In this document: one piece after another, positions 1-6,077 of the stretch
How positions within the stretch are numbered: position 1 is the first letter of the stretch
Layout of the letters: every line of letters starts with the position of its first letter
From: Flavimaricola sp.
GTDB taxonomy: Bacteria; Pseudomonadota; Alphaproteobacteria; Rhodobacterales; Rhodobacteraceae
NCBI GenBank assembly: GCA_023300365.1
Contig: JALZWD010000287.1
Span: 1-6,463 of the forward strand
DNA length: 6,463 nucleotides
Reading direction: 5' to 3'
Notes under the pieces: model-generated
The model's input: the letters and a program-made list of their open reading frames with translations, nothing else
Told to the model about the DNA's origin: nothing
The model's database searches: none
Made by a program: the position numbers and the translations under genes

Positions 1-383
1 GCGCGCGCCGCATCTTCGCTCAACGGACGCGGCAGCTTCTTTTGGAACTTTGGCGCCCGCGTCGACAAAACTGCCGTCGGTTCAAACCCTTCGCGCTCAG
101 ACAGCCAACGATAATAGGATTTCACCGCCGAAAGCGACCGCGCCAAGGACCGCGCCGCCACCCCGCGCCCACGTTCTTGCGACATCCACGCCCGCATATC
201 GGACACGGTGATTTTCGCAATCGCCCCAAGGCCCTGCTGGCCGCCATGGTGGCCTGCCATAAACGCCAAAAACCCCAAGATATCAGTCTGATAGGCCGTT
301 ATCGTGTTCTTGGACGCCCCATTTAACGCCCGCTCATGGTCAAGCCAGCTTGCCGCCGAATGACTGAGGGCCGCCGAGATCAT
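1..383 (-). CDS. xerC: Tyrosine recombinase XerC, N-terminal part (gene cut by left edge)
   Basis: Reading leftward from an ATG at 383-381, the frame stays open to base 1, giving 127 codons. The visible part matches the N-terminal core-binding (SAM-like) domain of XerC/XerD recombinases. An early helix contains SWLDHERALNGASKNTITAY. Then come a DILGFLAF helix, ITVSDMRAWM, a basic RSLARSLSAVKSYYRWL helix and the linker RPLSEDAA that leads into the catalytic domain. The catalytic Arg/His/Tyr residues lie outside the window. XerC acts with XerD at dif sites to resolve chromosome dimers before division. The ATG lies one base after the DUF484 stop codon (TAG, 387-385), so the two genes are almost certainly translated from one message. 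I see no strong Shine-Dalgarno of its own, which fits translational coupling. XerD is the main alternative; the DUF484 neighbour favours XerC. Confidence 0.88.
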   Translation of the reverse strand, partial: MISAALSHSAASWLDHERALNGASKNTITAYQTDILGFLAFMAGHHGGQQGLGAIAKITVSDMRAWMSQERGRGVAARSLARSLSAVKSYYRWLSEREGFEPTAVLSTRAPKFQKKLPRPLSEDAAR

Positions 384-384
384 C

Positions 385-1092
385 CTAAGACAGCCAGCGC
401 CGCATCGCCCGCTCAAACACGCCTGCGAAAAACGCCAGTAAATCCGGGCCTTGTTGCGGTGTGAACTGATGCGGATCTTCCGATCCCATCACCAACATCC
501 CCGGCAAACGCCCGGCTCCGAAATCAAGCTTTAACGCCGCCTCGGAATGAATGTACTGCGATTTCGCCCCGTAAATCCGCCCATCTTCGGGGCGCATCTG
601 CCGCATCGTCACCGGGCGCACCGGCAGGGCCCGACCAAGGGTCAGATAGTGATCCACAAAACCCGGCTCGGCCACCGACAAAACATCCCCCAGCTTTCGC
701 AGCGAAGGCTCGTTGTCATCTGTCACCGATTCAAGGATCAAACGCACCACATCCACACGCAGGATGCTTGCCACCTCGTCCCCCAGATCAAGCAAGAATT
801 CTTCAAATTTATGCGGCTCAAGCATCCGCAAAATCGCGCGGTGCACTTGGTTGGTGCCCGCAAGGTTTTCGTAGGCCGCCGCAATCACCGAACGGTGTGT
901 GTCCTCAAGGCGGTCAAGCCGGGCCTCAAGGCGCTCCATCGCGATACCGCGCAGATCGACGATATTGCTGCCCATCGATTGCTCGCTTGCGGCCACAAGG
1001 GCACGCATCACGTCGGTATCTTCAAGCACCGCGTTGGGATCAGAAATGATTTTGTCGCGGAGACCCGCGTCCATTATGGGATTGCTGCTCAT
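385..1092 (-). CDS. DUF484 family protein (GAF-like domain), upstream partner of xerC
   Basis: This is a 235-residue protein of the DUF484 family (E. coli YigA type), whose biochemical role is not established. I chose the ATG at 1092 because the family begins near MSSNPIMDAGLRDKI and a TAGGT Shine-Dalgarno-like stretch lies just upstream. An in-frame ATG at 1131 would add 13 residues with no family resemblance. Residues about 20-40 are helical (AVLEDTDVMRAL). Residues about 44-78 form a charged, coiled-coil-like helix (IVDLRGIAMERLEARLDRLE). Residues about 95-228 look like a GAF-like fold, ending in SEAALKLDFG, PGMLVMGSEDPHQF and a final amphipathic helix (FFAGVFERAMRRWL). There is no signal peptide or membrane segment. 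The stop is one base from the xerC start. The same pairing is known in enterobacteria (dapF-yigA-xerC), so a link with Xer recombination is plausible by context only. Confidence 0.88.
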   Translation of the reverse strand: MSSNPIMDAGLRDKIISDPNAVLEDTDVMRALVAASEQSMGSNIVDLRGIAMERLEARLDRLEDTHRSVIAAAYENLAGTNQVHRAILRMLEPHKFEEFLLDLGDEVASILRVDVVRLILESVTDDNEPSLRKLGDVLSVAEPGFVDHYLTLGRALPVRPVTMRQMRPEDGRIYGAKSQYIHSEAALKLDFGAGRLPGMLVMGSEDPHQFTPQQGPDLLAFFAGVFERAMRRWLS

Positions 1093-1146
1093 GTACCTAC
1101 ACTCAAATTGTCTATTGGGCCTTTTGGCCACGACTTATTGAAATCG

Positions 1147-1176
1147 GTTATGAGCGAGCCGAGTGTGATGTGGCAA
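1147..1176 (-). promoter_or_regulatory. Possible promoter for the DUF484-xerC pair
   Basis: On the minus strand a TTGCCA box (1176-1171, five of six bases of the -35 consensus) is followed after 18 bases by CATAAC (1152-1147, four of six bases of the -10 consensus). It lies 54 bases upstream of the chosen DUF484 start. The -35 box sits inside one arm of hairpin 1170-1190. This is a consensus match only and could be chance. Confidence 0.25.
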
Positions 1177-1220
1177 GCATTTGTTGCCACCTGCCGCCGT
1201 ATGTTGCCAAACGGCGGCAG
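1170..1220. terminator. Two adjacent perfect hairpins between transaldolase and DUF484
   Basis: Two perfect inverted repeats abut without a spacer. Bases 1191-1200 (CTGCCGCCGT) pair with 1211-1220 (ACGGCGGCAG) across a 10-base loop. Bases 1170-1176 (GTGGCAA) pair with 1184-1190 (TTGCCAC) across a 7-base loop. Transcribed leftward, the 10-bp stem begins 14 bases after the transaldolase stop, which suits a 3' end structure. Neither strand has a clear run of T after the stems, so this is not a classical intrinsic terminator. It may act as an RNA 3' stabiliser or as a Rho-dependent or weak terminator. The 8-mer TGTTGCCA occurs twice (1182-1189 and 1202-1209), once across an arm and once in the other loop, so alternative pairings are possible. 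Confidence 0.5.
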
Positions 1221-1234
1221 TTTCCCGCGCAGTG

Positions 1235-1888
1235 TTAAAGGATCTTAATTCCGGCCTTTTTCACATCGGCCATAAAGCCCGCAAGACCCTTGTCGGTCAG
1301 GATATGGTTGGCCATCGCTTTGATCACATTTGGCGGGGCTGTGGCCACATCGGCGCCGATTTTCGCGCAATCCGACATGTGGTTGGCGCTGCGGATTGAG
1401 GCCGCGAGGATTTGGGTCTCAAATCCATAGTTGTCGTAAACCGTGCGAATGTCCTCAATCAACTCCATCCCATCAAGGTTGATATCATCAAGGCGGCCAA
1501 TGAACGGCGAAATAAACGTGGCGCCGGCTTTCGCTGCGAGAAGGGCTTGATTGGTTGAGAAACACAAGGTGACATTGACCATGGTGCCCTCATCACTGAG
1601 GGTTTTACACGCCTTAAGCCCGGCCCAAGTGAGCGGCACTTTAACGGCGATATTATCCGCAATTTTGGCCAGCTTGCGGCCCTCGGCGATCATATCGTCG
1701 GCCTCAAGGGCCACAACCTCGGCGGAAACCGGGCCATTGGTGATGCCGCAAATTTCGCGGGTCACCTCAAGGATATCGCGCCCCGATTTGGCAATCAGCG
1801 AGGGGTTGGTTGTCACGCCATCCACCATGCCCAGATCATGAAGCTCTTGGATGGCGTCGATTTCGGCGGTGTCTACAAAGAATTTCAT
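1235..1888 (-). CDS. tal: Small transaldolase-family enzyme (TalC/FSA type), probably transaldolase
   Basis: This 217-residue cytosolic TIM-barrel enzyme has the typical length of the short transaldolase/fructose-6-phosphate aldolase subfamily. Asp6 lies in FFVDTAEI, Asn28 in TTNPSL, the Schiff-base lysine is Lys83 in NIAVKVPLT, and Thr107 is in NVTLCFS. Two positions bear on specificity. Glu57 (SAEVVA) stands where E. coli FsaA has Gln59, and Phe129 (SPFIGRLDD) stands where FsaA has Tyr131. Glu and Phe are the residues of true transaldolases such as TalB (Glu96, Phe178). I therefore infer transfer of dihydroxyacetone between sugar phosphates (pentose phosphate pathway) rather than fructose 6-phosphate cleavage. 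Automated annotation often names such genes fsa. The ATG at 1888 has a strong GGGGGAG ribosome site 8 bases upstream and is divergent from priA. Family membership is near certain; the exact activity is inferred. Confidence 0.95.
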   Translation of the reverse strand: MKFFVDTAEIDAIQELHDLGMVDGVTTNPSLIAKSGRDILEVTREICGITNGPVSAEVVALEADDMIAEGRKLAKIADNIAVKVPLTWAGLKACKTLSDEGTMVNVTLCFSTNQALLAAKAGATFISPFIGRLDDINLDGMELIEDIRTVYDNYGFETQILAASIRSANHMSDCAKIGADVATAPPNVIKAMANHILTDKGLAGFMADVKKAGIKIL

Positions 1889-1962
1889 GGGCGTGGCTCC
1901 CCCTGGGGTTGGCAGTTGTTTGGCCAGCGTTTACCTCAGTTGCAGAAAGGCCGAAACCCCTG
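1889..1962. promoter_or_regulatory. Divergent transaldolase/priA intergenic region
   Basis: Only 74 bases separate the two divergent start codons, so both promoters must be packed here or extend into the coding regions. The transaldolase ribosome site is GGGGGAG on the minus strand (1903-1897). For priA, a GAAAGG stretch (1945-1950) lies 12 bases before its ATG, a rather long spacing. A TTGGCA box at 1909-1914 with TACCTC 17 bases later is a weak plus-strand promoter candidate. I see no convincing -10 box on either strand. Confidence 0.4.
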
Positions 1963-4167
1963 ATGTCTGCTGCTGATACTCCTGATTTCTTTCACCAAGG
2001 CGAACTGGTTGGTGTGCTCACCACACAGCCCCTAGATCGCGTCTTGGACTACAAGGCCCCAGAGGGCGGCCTTTGGCTTGGGGCATTCGTCGAGGTGCCG
2101 CTTGGGCCGCGCAAGGTTTTGGGCGTGGTTTGGGGCCCCGGTGTCGGCGATTATGACCACAGCAAAATTCGCAGCGTCATCCGGGTGTTGGATGCGGCGC
2201 CAATGCGCGAAGAGATGCGCCTGTTTTTGGAAAAGGCCGCCGATTATACCCTGACGGCAATGCCCGCGATGCTGCGCCTTGCCACCCGCGCGCCGGGCTT
2301 GGGCGATGCGCCGTCGATGCGGCTGGTCTACCGCCTTGGGGCAGGGGTGCCAGACCGGATGACGCCCGCCCGCACCAAGGTTTTGGCGGTGCTTGAGGAA
2401 TACGGCGGCTTGTCGTTCACGCTCAAAGAACTGGCCGAAATGGCGGGGGTGGGGACATCCGTTGTTAAGGGATTGGTCAGCTCTGGGGCGGTGCGCGAAG
2501 AGAAATCGCCCCGCGACACGCCCTATCCGCCGCCCGATCCCGATTATGGCGGCAAGGCCCTTACCGAGGATCAACGCAAAGGGGCGATTGTGCTGCGCGA
2601 AGCGGTCCGTTCGGGGGCTTATGGCACAACGCTGCTTAAGGGGGTGACCGGGTCGGGTAAGACGGAGGTCTATCTTGAGGCCGTGGCCGAATGTTTGCGC
2701 AGCGGGCGGCAGGCCTTGGTCTTGTTGCCCGAGATCGCCCTGACGGGGGAATTTATCGACCGTTGCGAGGCGCGATTTGGCGTGCGGCCTGCAGAATGGC
2801 ATTCAGGGGTGACCCTCACCGAGCGACGGCGCTGTTGGAAAATGGTGGGCCAAGGCGAGGCGCAATTTGTCGTCGGCGCACGCTCGGCGCTATTTTTGCC
2901 CTACCGTAATCTTGGCCTGATTGTTGTCGATGAAGAGCACGACACATCCTACAAGCAAGAAGACGGTGTCCTCTATAATGCCCGCGATATGACGGTGCTG
3001 CGTGCCTCTTTGAATGCTGCGCAGGTGATCTTGGCAAGTGCGACGCCGTCGCTTGAAAGCTGGGCCAATGTTGAGGCTGGGAAATATGCCAAGCTGACGC
3101 TTGCATCGCGATTTGGGCCCGCGGTGATGCCCACAATGCGGGCGATTGATATGCGCGCCGAAGAGATGCCGGGATCGTCGTGGATTTCACCGACGCTGCG
3201 CCGGGGTGTTTTGGCGCGCATCGAAAAGGGCGAGCAATCGCTTTTGTTCCTCAATCGGCGCGGCTATGCGCCCGTCACGCTTTGCCGGGCTTGTGGGGAA
3301 CAGATTGGCTGCGACCAGTGTGATGCGCGGATGGTTGAGCACCGGTTCCTCAAGCGGTTGATGTGCCACCAATGCGGCGAGACGCGGCCGATGCCACAGG
3401 TGTGTCCGTCGTGTGAGGTTGCGGATAAATTGGCCCCCGTGGGGCCGGGGGTTGAGCGTTTGGCCGAAGAGGCGCAAGTGGCGTTTCCTGATGCGGAAAT
3501 CGCGGTGCTGTCGTCGGATCACTATGGCTCGGCGCGGGCCCTAAAAGAGCATATCGCGCAGATTGCCGGAGGGTCGGCGGATATCGTGATTGGCACGCAA
3601 TTGGTCGCCAAAGGGCACAACTTTCCCAAGCTCACCTTGGTGGGGGTGATCGACGCGGATTTGGGCTTGCAAGGATCGGATTTGCGGGCCGCCGAGCGGA
3701 CGTTTCAATTGATGAGACAGGTGGCGGGGCGTGCGGGGCGCGCGGAGATACCGGGCGAGGCGTTGTTGCAAACCTTTCAGCCCGAGCACCCGGTGATTGG
3801 CGCGATTTTGAACGGGGACGAAGAGGCATTTTGGGCGGCGGAAGCGGCCGAGCGTAAGGAGGCGGGCGTGCCGCCCTATGGGCGTATGGCGGGGATTGTG
3901 TTGTCGTCGCCCGATGTGAGCCAAGTGTTTGATCTTGGGGCGGAAATGGCGCGACATGATGGGCCGTTGCGCAAGATCGGGGCGCAGGTTTTTGGCCCCG
4001 CACCCGCCCCCATCGCCCGCGTTCGTGGCCGCCACCGCGTGCGGCTTTTGGTGAAGGCCGAGAAGGGTGTGCCGTTGCAAGCGGCCTTGGCTGAATGGGT
4101 TGGGCAATTCCGGCTTAAGGGCGAGATGCGGATGGCGGTGGATATCGATCCGCAGAGTTTTTTGTGA
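1963..4167 (+). CDS. priA: Primosomal protein N' (PriA), replication restart 3'-to-5' DNA helicase
   Basis: This 734-residue protein has the usual PriA length and all landmarks. Residues about 10-110 are the 3'-DNA-binding domain (GVLTTQPLDRVLDYKAP, FVEVPLGPRKVLGVVWG). A winged-helix segment follows at about 130-185. The helicase core has Walker A GVTGSGKTE (Lys233), the DEEH box (323-326), the aromatic-rich loop after it, the ASATPS motif (358-363), motif V GTQLVAKGHNFP (544-555) and motif VI QVAGRAGRA (586-594, with arginine fingers). Eight cysteines (441, 444, 450, 453, 468, 471, 481, 484) form the two zinc sites. The protein ends DIDPQSFL, a family hallmark. PriA recognises stalled or D-loop forks and reloads the replicative helicase. 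I chose the ATG at 1963; a start at 1810 would add 51 residues overlapping the transaldolase gene on the other strand and lacks family resemblance. It appears monocistronic. Confidence 0.97.
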   Translation: MSAADTPDFFHQGELVGVLTTQPLDRVLDYKAPEGGLWLGAFVEVPLGPRKVLGVVWGPGVGDYDHSKIRSVIRVLDAAPMREEMRLFLEKAADYTLTAMPAMLRLATRAPGLGDAPSMRLVYRLGAGVPDRMTPARTKVLAVLEEYGGLSFTLKELAEMAGVGTSVVKGLVSSGAVREEKSPRDTPYPPPDPDYGGKALTEDQRKGAIVLREAVRSGAYGTTLLKGVTGSGKTEVYLEAVAECLRSGRQALVLLPEIALTGEFIDRCEARFGVRPAEWHSGVTLTERRRCWKMVGQGEAQFVVGARSALFLPYRNLGLIVVDEEHDTSYKQEDGVLYNARDMTVLRASLNAAQVILASATPSLESWANVEAGKYAKLTLASRFGPAVMPTMRAIDMRAEEMPGSSWISPTLRRGVLARIEKGEQSLLFLNRRGYAPVTLCRACGEQIGCDQCDARMVEHRFLKRLMCHQCGETRPMPQVCPSCEVADKLAPVGPGVERLAEEAQVAFPDAEIAVLSSDHYGSARALKEHIAQIAGGSADIVIGTQLVAKGHNFPKLTLVGVIDADLGLQGSDLRAAERTFQLMRQVAGRAGRAEIPGEALLQTFQPEHPVIGAILNGDEEAFWAAEAAERKEAGVPPYGRMAGIVLSSPDVSQVFDLGAEMARHDGPLRKIGAQVFGPAPAPIARVRGRHRVRLLVKAEKGVPLQAALAEWVGQFRLKGEMRMAVDIDPQSFL

Positions 4168-4225
4168 GGGAAGAGCGCGCACTTAGTTGGTTAACAAGGT
4201 GTATATAGGGGTAGGGGTGTTGCGG

Positions 4226-4260
4226 TCAGCCAGTCCTACGGGTTTGCCGAAGACTGGTGA
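4226..4260 (+). other. Leader-like hairpin upstream of a small ORF
   Basis: CCAGTC (4230-4235) pairs with GACTGG (4252-4257). Inside it CGG (4239-4241) pairs with CCG (4247-4249) around a 5-base loop. Outside it TCA (4226-4228) can pair with TGA (4258-4260) across one bulged G. A competing short stem, TGAG (4258-4261) with CTCA (4267-4270), would use the same bases and end next to the AGGA ribosome site (4270-4273) of the small ORF starting at 4280. The shape would suit a 5' UTR control element or part of a small RNA. I do not recognise a known riboswitch class. Confidence 0.4.
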
Positions 4261-4279
4261 GAGGCACTCAGGATCCGCC

Positions 4280-4387
4280 GTGATTTCTGTCCATATAAAT
4301 CGTTTGAAACAGGCGGAGCGTCGTGCCGCTTGGCTTGCGAAGAAGCTGGACGAGATGTGGGAGTGGTTCCGCGATTCTGGCGCGTAA
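4280..4387 (+). CDS. Possible small protein, 35 residues, amphipathic and tryptophan-rich
   Basis: A GTG at 4280 preceded by AGGA at 4270-4273 (6 bases of spacing) opens a 35-residue frame ending in TAA. It contains HINRLKQAERRAAWLAKK followed by LDEMWEWFRDSGA. The centre reads as one charged amphipathic helix with three tryptophans and no obvious membrane span. The same frame could begin at TTG 4187 for 66 residues, but the added part looks low in coding character and covers the hairpin at 4226-4260. I do not recognise a family. The gene sits alone between the ends of priA (plus) and the DUF6958-like gene (minus), with a terminator-like hairpin 9 bases after its stop. The good ribosome site, the helix periodicity and the placement support it; its shortness and lack of recognised homologues count against it. 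Confidence 0.45.
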   Translation: MISVHINRLKQAERRAAWLAKKLDEMWEWFRDSGA

Positions 4388-4396
4388 AGGTGGTGT

Positions 4397-4441
4397 GGTG
4401 GGTTGAAAACCCCACCTTACGGTATGTCGGGGTGAGACCCG
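4397..4441. terminator. Terminator-like hairpins between convergent genes
   Basis: GGTGGG (4397-4402) pairs with CCCACC (4411-4416), with further TT/AA pairing inside past one bulged C. A second small stem, CGGG (4428-4431) with CCCG (4438-4441), follows. They lie between the ends of the small plus-strand ORF and the minus-strand DUF6958-like gene, the expected place for a shared terminator. Neither strand shows a good T run after the stems, so the call is by position and pairing only. Confidence 0.45.
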
Positions 4442-4447
4442 TCCGTC

Positions 4448-4738
4448 CTAGGCCAGATAAAACCGCAGCGGTTTCGTCTCGCTCCGTTTCACCACGCCTT
4501 TTGCCTCGAGATCAAGTTGCACGGTTTTTTGCCACCAGCCGGATGTGGCGCCGGCGGGGAAGAGCGCCTGAGGCAGGTGGGGTTTGGCCGCCTCTTTGAT
4601 CTCGCGGGCGGTGTTGCCGGGGGCGGTTTGAGGCATGGTTTTGAGCATTGCCGCTTTCATCGCGGTATATTTTGCGGCGTTGACGCGGGTGGTTTTGCCC
4701 GGCGTATTAACGTTTTGAATGTCGATTTTGTCTGGCAT
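4448..4738 (-). CDS. Small hypothetical protein resembling the DUF6958 family
   Basis: This 96-residue soluble protein starts with MPDKIDIQNVNTPGKTTRVN and contains AKYTAMKAAMLKTMP, then AREIKEAAKPHLPQALFPAG, TSGWWQKTVQLDLEAKGVV and a C-terminal RSETKPLRFYLA. The pattern resembles, from memory, a family of conserved bacterial proteins labelled DUF6958, with no established function. The second half (a helix, then WWQKTVQLDLEAKGVV, then a short basic strand pair) has the feel of a winged helix-turn-helix, so nucleic-acid binding is possible; this is inference. I chose the ATG at 4738 because family-like sequence begins there; an ATG at 4753 would add five residues and one at 4870 would add 44, neither with resemblance. 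A GAGAAG stretch about 8 bases upstream may be its ribosome site. It is transcribed alone, divergent from the MFS gene. Confidence 0.8.
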   Translation of the reverse strand: MPDKIDIQNVNTPGKTTRVNAAKYTAMKAAMLKTMPQTAPGNTAREIKEAAKPHLPQALFPAGATSGWWQKTVQLDLEAKGVVKRSETKPLRFYLA

Positions 4739-4764
4739 GGCTTGTCTTCTCATAGCGTAGGCAA

Positions 4765-4792
4765 AGATTACGGCGGGTGGGGCGATCGTCAA
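4765..4792 (-). promoter_or_regulatory. Possible promoter for the DUF6958-like gene
   Basis: On the minus strand TTGACG (4792-4787, five of six bases of the -35 consensus) is followed after 16 bases by TAATCT (4770-4765, a weak -10). It ends 26 bases before the start codon at 4738. The -35 box is good and the -10 is poor. Confidence 0.35.
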
Positions 4793-4840
4793 GGAAAGGT
4801 GGCTCTGGTCAGTCTGGTGAAACGGGCGTATGGCCGATGT

Positions 4841-6070
4841 ATGAGGATTGTACCGCTTTCTGAGGCCCAAAGCCTGCCGGTGTGGCGCAGGCCGATTGTG
4901 TTGTTGTTTTTGATGGCGACGGCCCTGCCTGTGGCGTTCTCAACTTGGGCCGCACTCTTGAATAACTTCGTGATTGAAGTGGCCGATTTTGATGGCTCGG
5001 ACATTGGTTGGCTGCATACGGTCCGCGAGATACCCGGATTTTTCGCCATCGGTGTGATCGCGATTTTGATGTTAATGCGCGAGCAGGTTCTCGGGCTTGT
5101 TTCGCTGGTGATGTTGGGCGTGGCCACGGCGGTGACGGCGCAGTTTCCCTCGATGGGGGGCATTCTGACGGTGACGATGCTGTCGTCGATTGGGTTTCAT
5201 TATTATGAGACGGTGAACCAATCGCTGCAATTGCAGTGGATCCAGAAAGACCGCGCGCCGCAGATGATCGGCTGGCTGATGGCGGTGGGGTCGGGGGCGA
5301 CGCTGTTGGCCTATGTTTTGATCGTGCTGACGTGGCGGGCCTATGATCTGAGCTATGATTTCGTATTTATGATGTCGGGGGGGTATTGTGCGATTGTCGC
5401 GATATTTGCCCTGTTTGCATACCCGCAGTTTGAGGCGCCGCATCCGCAGCGCCGCGAGATCGTGTTGCGCAAGCGCTATTGGCTTTATTACGCGTTGCAA
5501 TTCATGGCGGGGGCACGGCGGCAGATTTTCATGGTGTTTGCCGGGTTTATGATGGTCGAGAAGTTTGGCTTTAAGGTGCATGAAATCACCGCCCTTTATA
5601 TGATCAACCTGATTGCGAATATTATCATCGCCCCCTTGATGGGCCGCTTTGTGGCGATCTGGGGCGAGCGGCGGGCGTTGTTGATTGAATATGCCGGGCT
5701 GATTGCGGTGTTTATGGCTTATGGCGGGCTGTATTGGTTTGGCTGGGGCTTTGTGATCGCCAGTATTCTTTATGTGCTGGATCATATGTTCTTTGCATTG
5801 GCTTTGGCGCTGAAGACCTATTTCCAAAAGATTGCCGATCCCGGAGATATTGCCCCCACGGCGGCGGTGGCGTTTACGATCAACCATATCGCGGCGGTGT
5901 TTTTGCCCGCGGGGTTGGGGTATTTGTGGCTGGCTGCGCCCTCGGCGGTGTTTGTATTGGCGGCGATGATGGCGGCGGTGTCGTTTGGATTGGCCTTGCT
6001 GATCCCGCGCCACCCAGCGCCCGGCAATGAGACGATTTTGCGCAGGGCTGTTCCTGCGCCAGCGGAGTGA
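4841..6070 (+). CDS. MFS family transporter, 12 predicted membrane helices, substrate unknown
   Basis: This 409-residue integral inner-membrane protein has about twelve hydrophobic stretches, roughly at residues 18-38, 60-80, 84-100, 108-123, 142-164, 173-193, 214-236, 248-268, 279-300, 303-325, 340-362 and 368-388. Size and helix number fit the major facilitator superfamily. A charged loop near residues 194-212 joins the two halves, and GRFVAIWGERRALLIEY (about 268-284) resembles the conserved short loop between helices 8 and 9. Polar residues in membrane context (HYYETVNQ near 120-127, DHMFF near 314-318, NH at 348-349) may line the path, but I cannot name a substrate. The start is uncertain: ATG 4841 has a poor ribosome site, and in-frame GTG codons lie at 4799 and 4817 beyond an AAGGAAAGG stretch. 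prmA follows after 7 bases, suggesting one operon. Confidence 0.85.
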   Translation: MRIVPLSEAQSLPVWRRPIVLLFLMATALPVAFSTWAALLNNFVIEVADFDGSDIGWLHTVREIPGFFAIGVIAILMLMREQVLGLVSLVMLGVATAVTAQFPSMGGILTVTMLSSIGFHYYETVNQSLQLQWIQKDRAPQMIGWLMAVGSGATLLAYVLIVLTWRAYDLSYDFVFMMSGGYCAIVAIFALFAYPQFEAPHPQRREIVLRKRYWLYYALQFMAGARRQIFMVFAGFMMVEKFGFKVHEITALYMINLIANIIIAPLMGRFVAIWGERRALLIEYAGLIAVFMAYGGLYWFGWGFVIASILYVLDHMFFALALALKTYFQKIADPGDIAPTAAVAFTINHIAAVFLPAGLGYLWLAAPSAVFVLAAMMAAVSFGLALLIPRHPAPGNETILRRAVPAPAE

Positions 6071-6077
6071 CGATGAG

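Noticed and set aside
547..1248. Plus-strand frame of 233 codons opposite DUF484
   Set aside because: It mirrors the DUF484 coding strand, is His/Arg rich, runs through the hairpin region, and shows no recognisable family.
1810..1962. Upstream extension of the priA frame by 51 codons
   Set aside because: It overlaps the start of the transaldolase gene on the other strand, has no resemblance to PriA N-termini, and the ATG at 1963 gives the normal family length.
2032..2802. Minus-strand frame of 256 codons inside priA
   Set aside because: It lies entirely opposite the conserved PriA helicase coding sequence and has shadow-like composition.
4187..4279. TTG-start extension of the small ORF to 66 residues
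   Set aside because: There is no clear ribosome site at TTG 4187, and the added segment coincides with the hairpin, so it is more likely a leader than coding.
4168..4447. A known riboswitch, SRP RNA or tRNA in the gap after priA
   Set aside because: The hairpins do not match any cloverleaf, signal-recognition-particle or riboswitch consensus I can recall.
4517..4840. Long N-terminal extension of the MFS frame
   Set aside because: It would run opposite most of the DUF6958-like gene and encodes Gly/Arg-rich sequence without membrane or family character.
5072..6013. Long minus-strand frame of 313 codons across the MFS gene
   Set aside because: The translation is extremely rich in His, Arg and Gln with no domain-like pattern, as expected of an antisense shadow of a G+C-rich membrane-protein gene.
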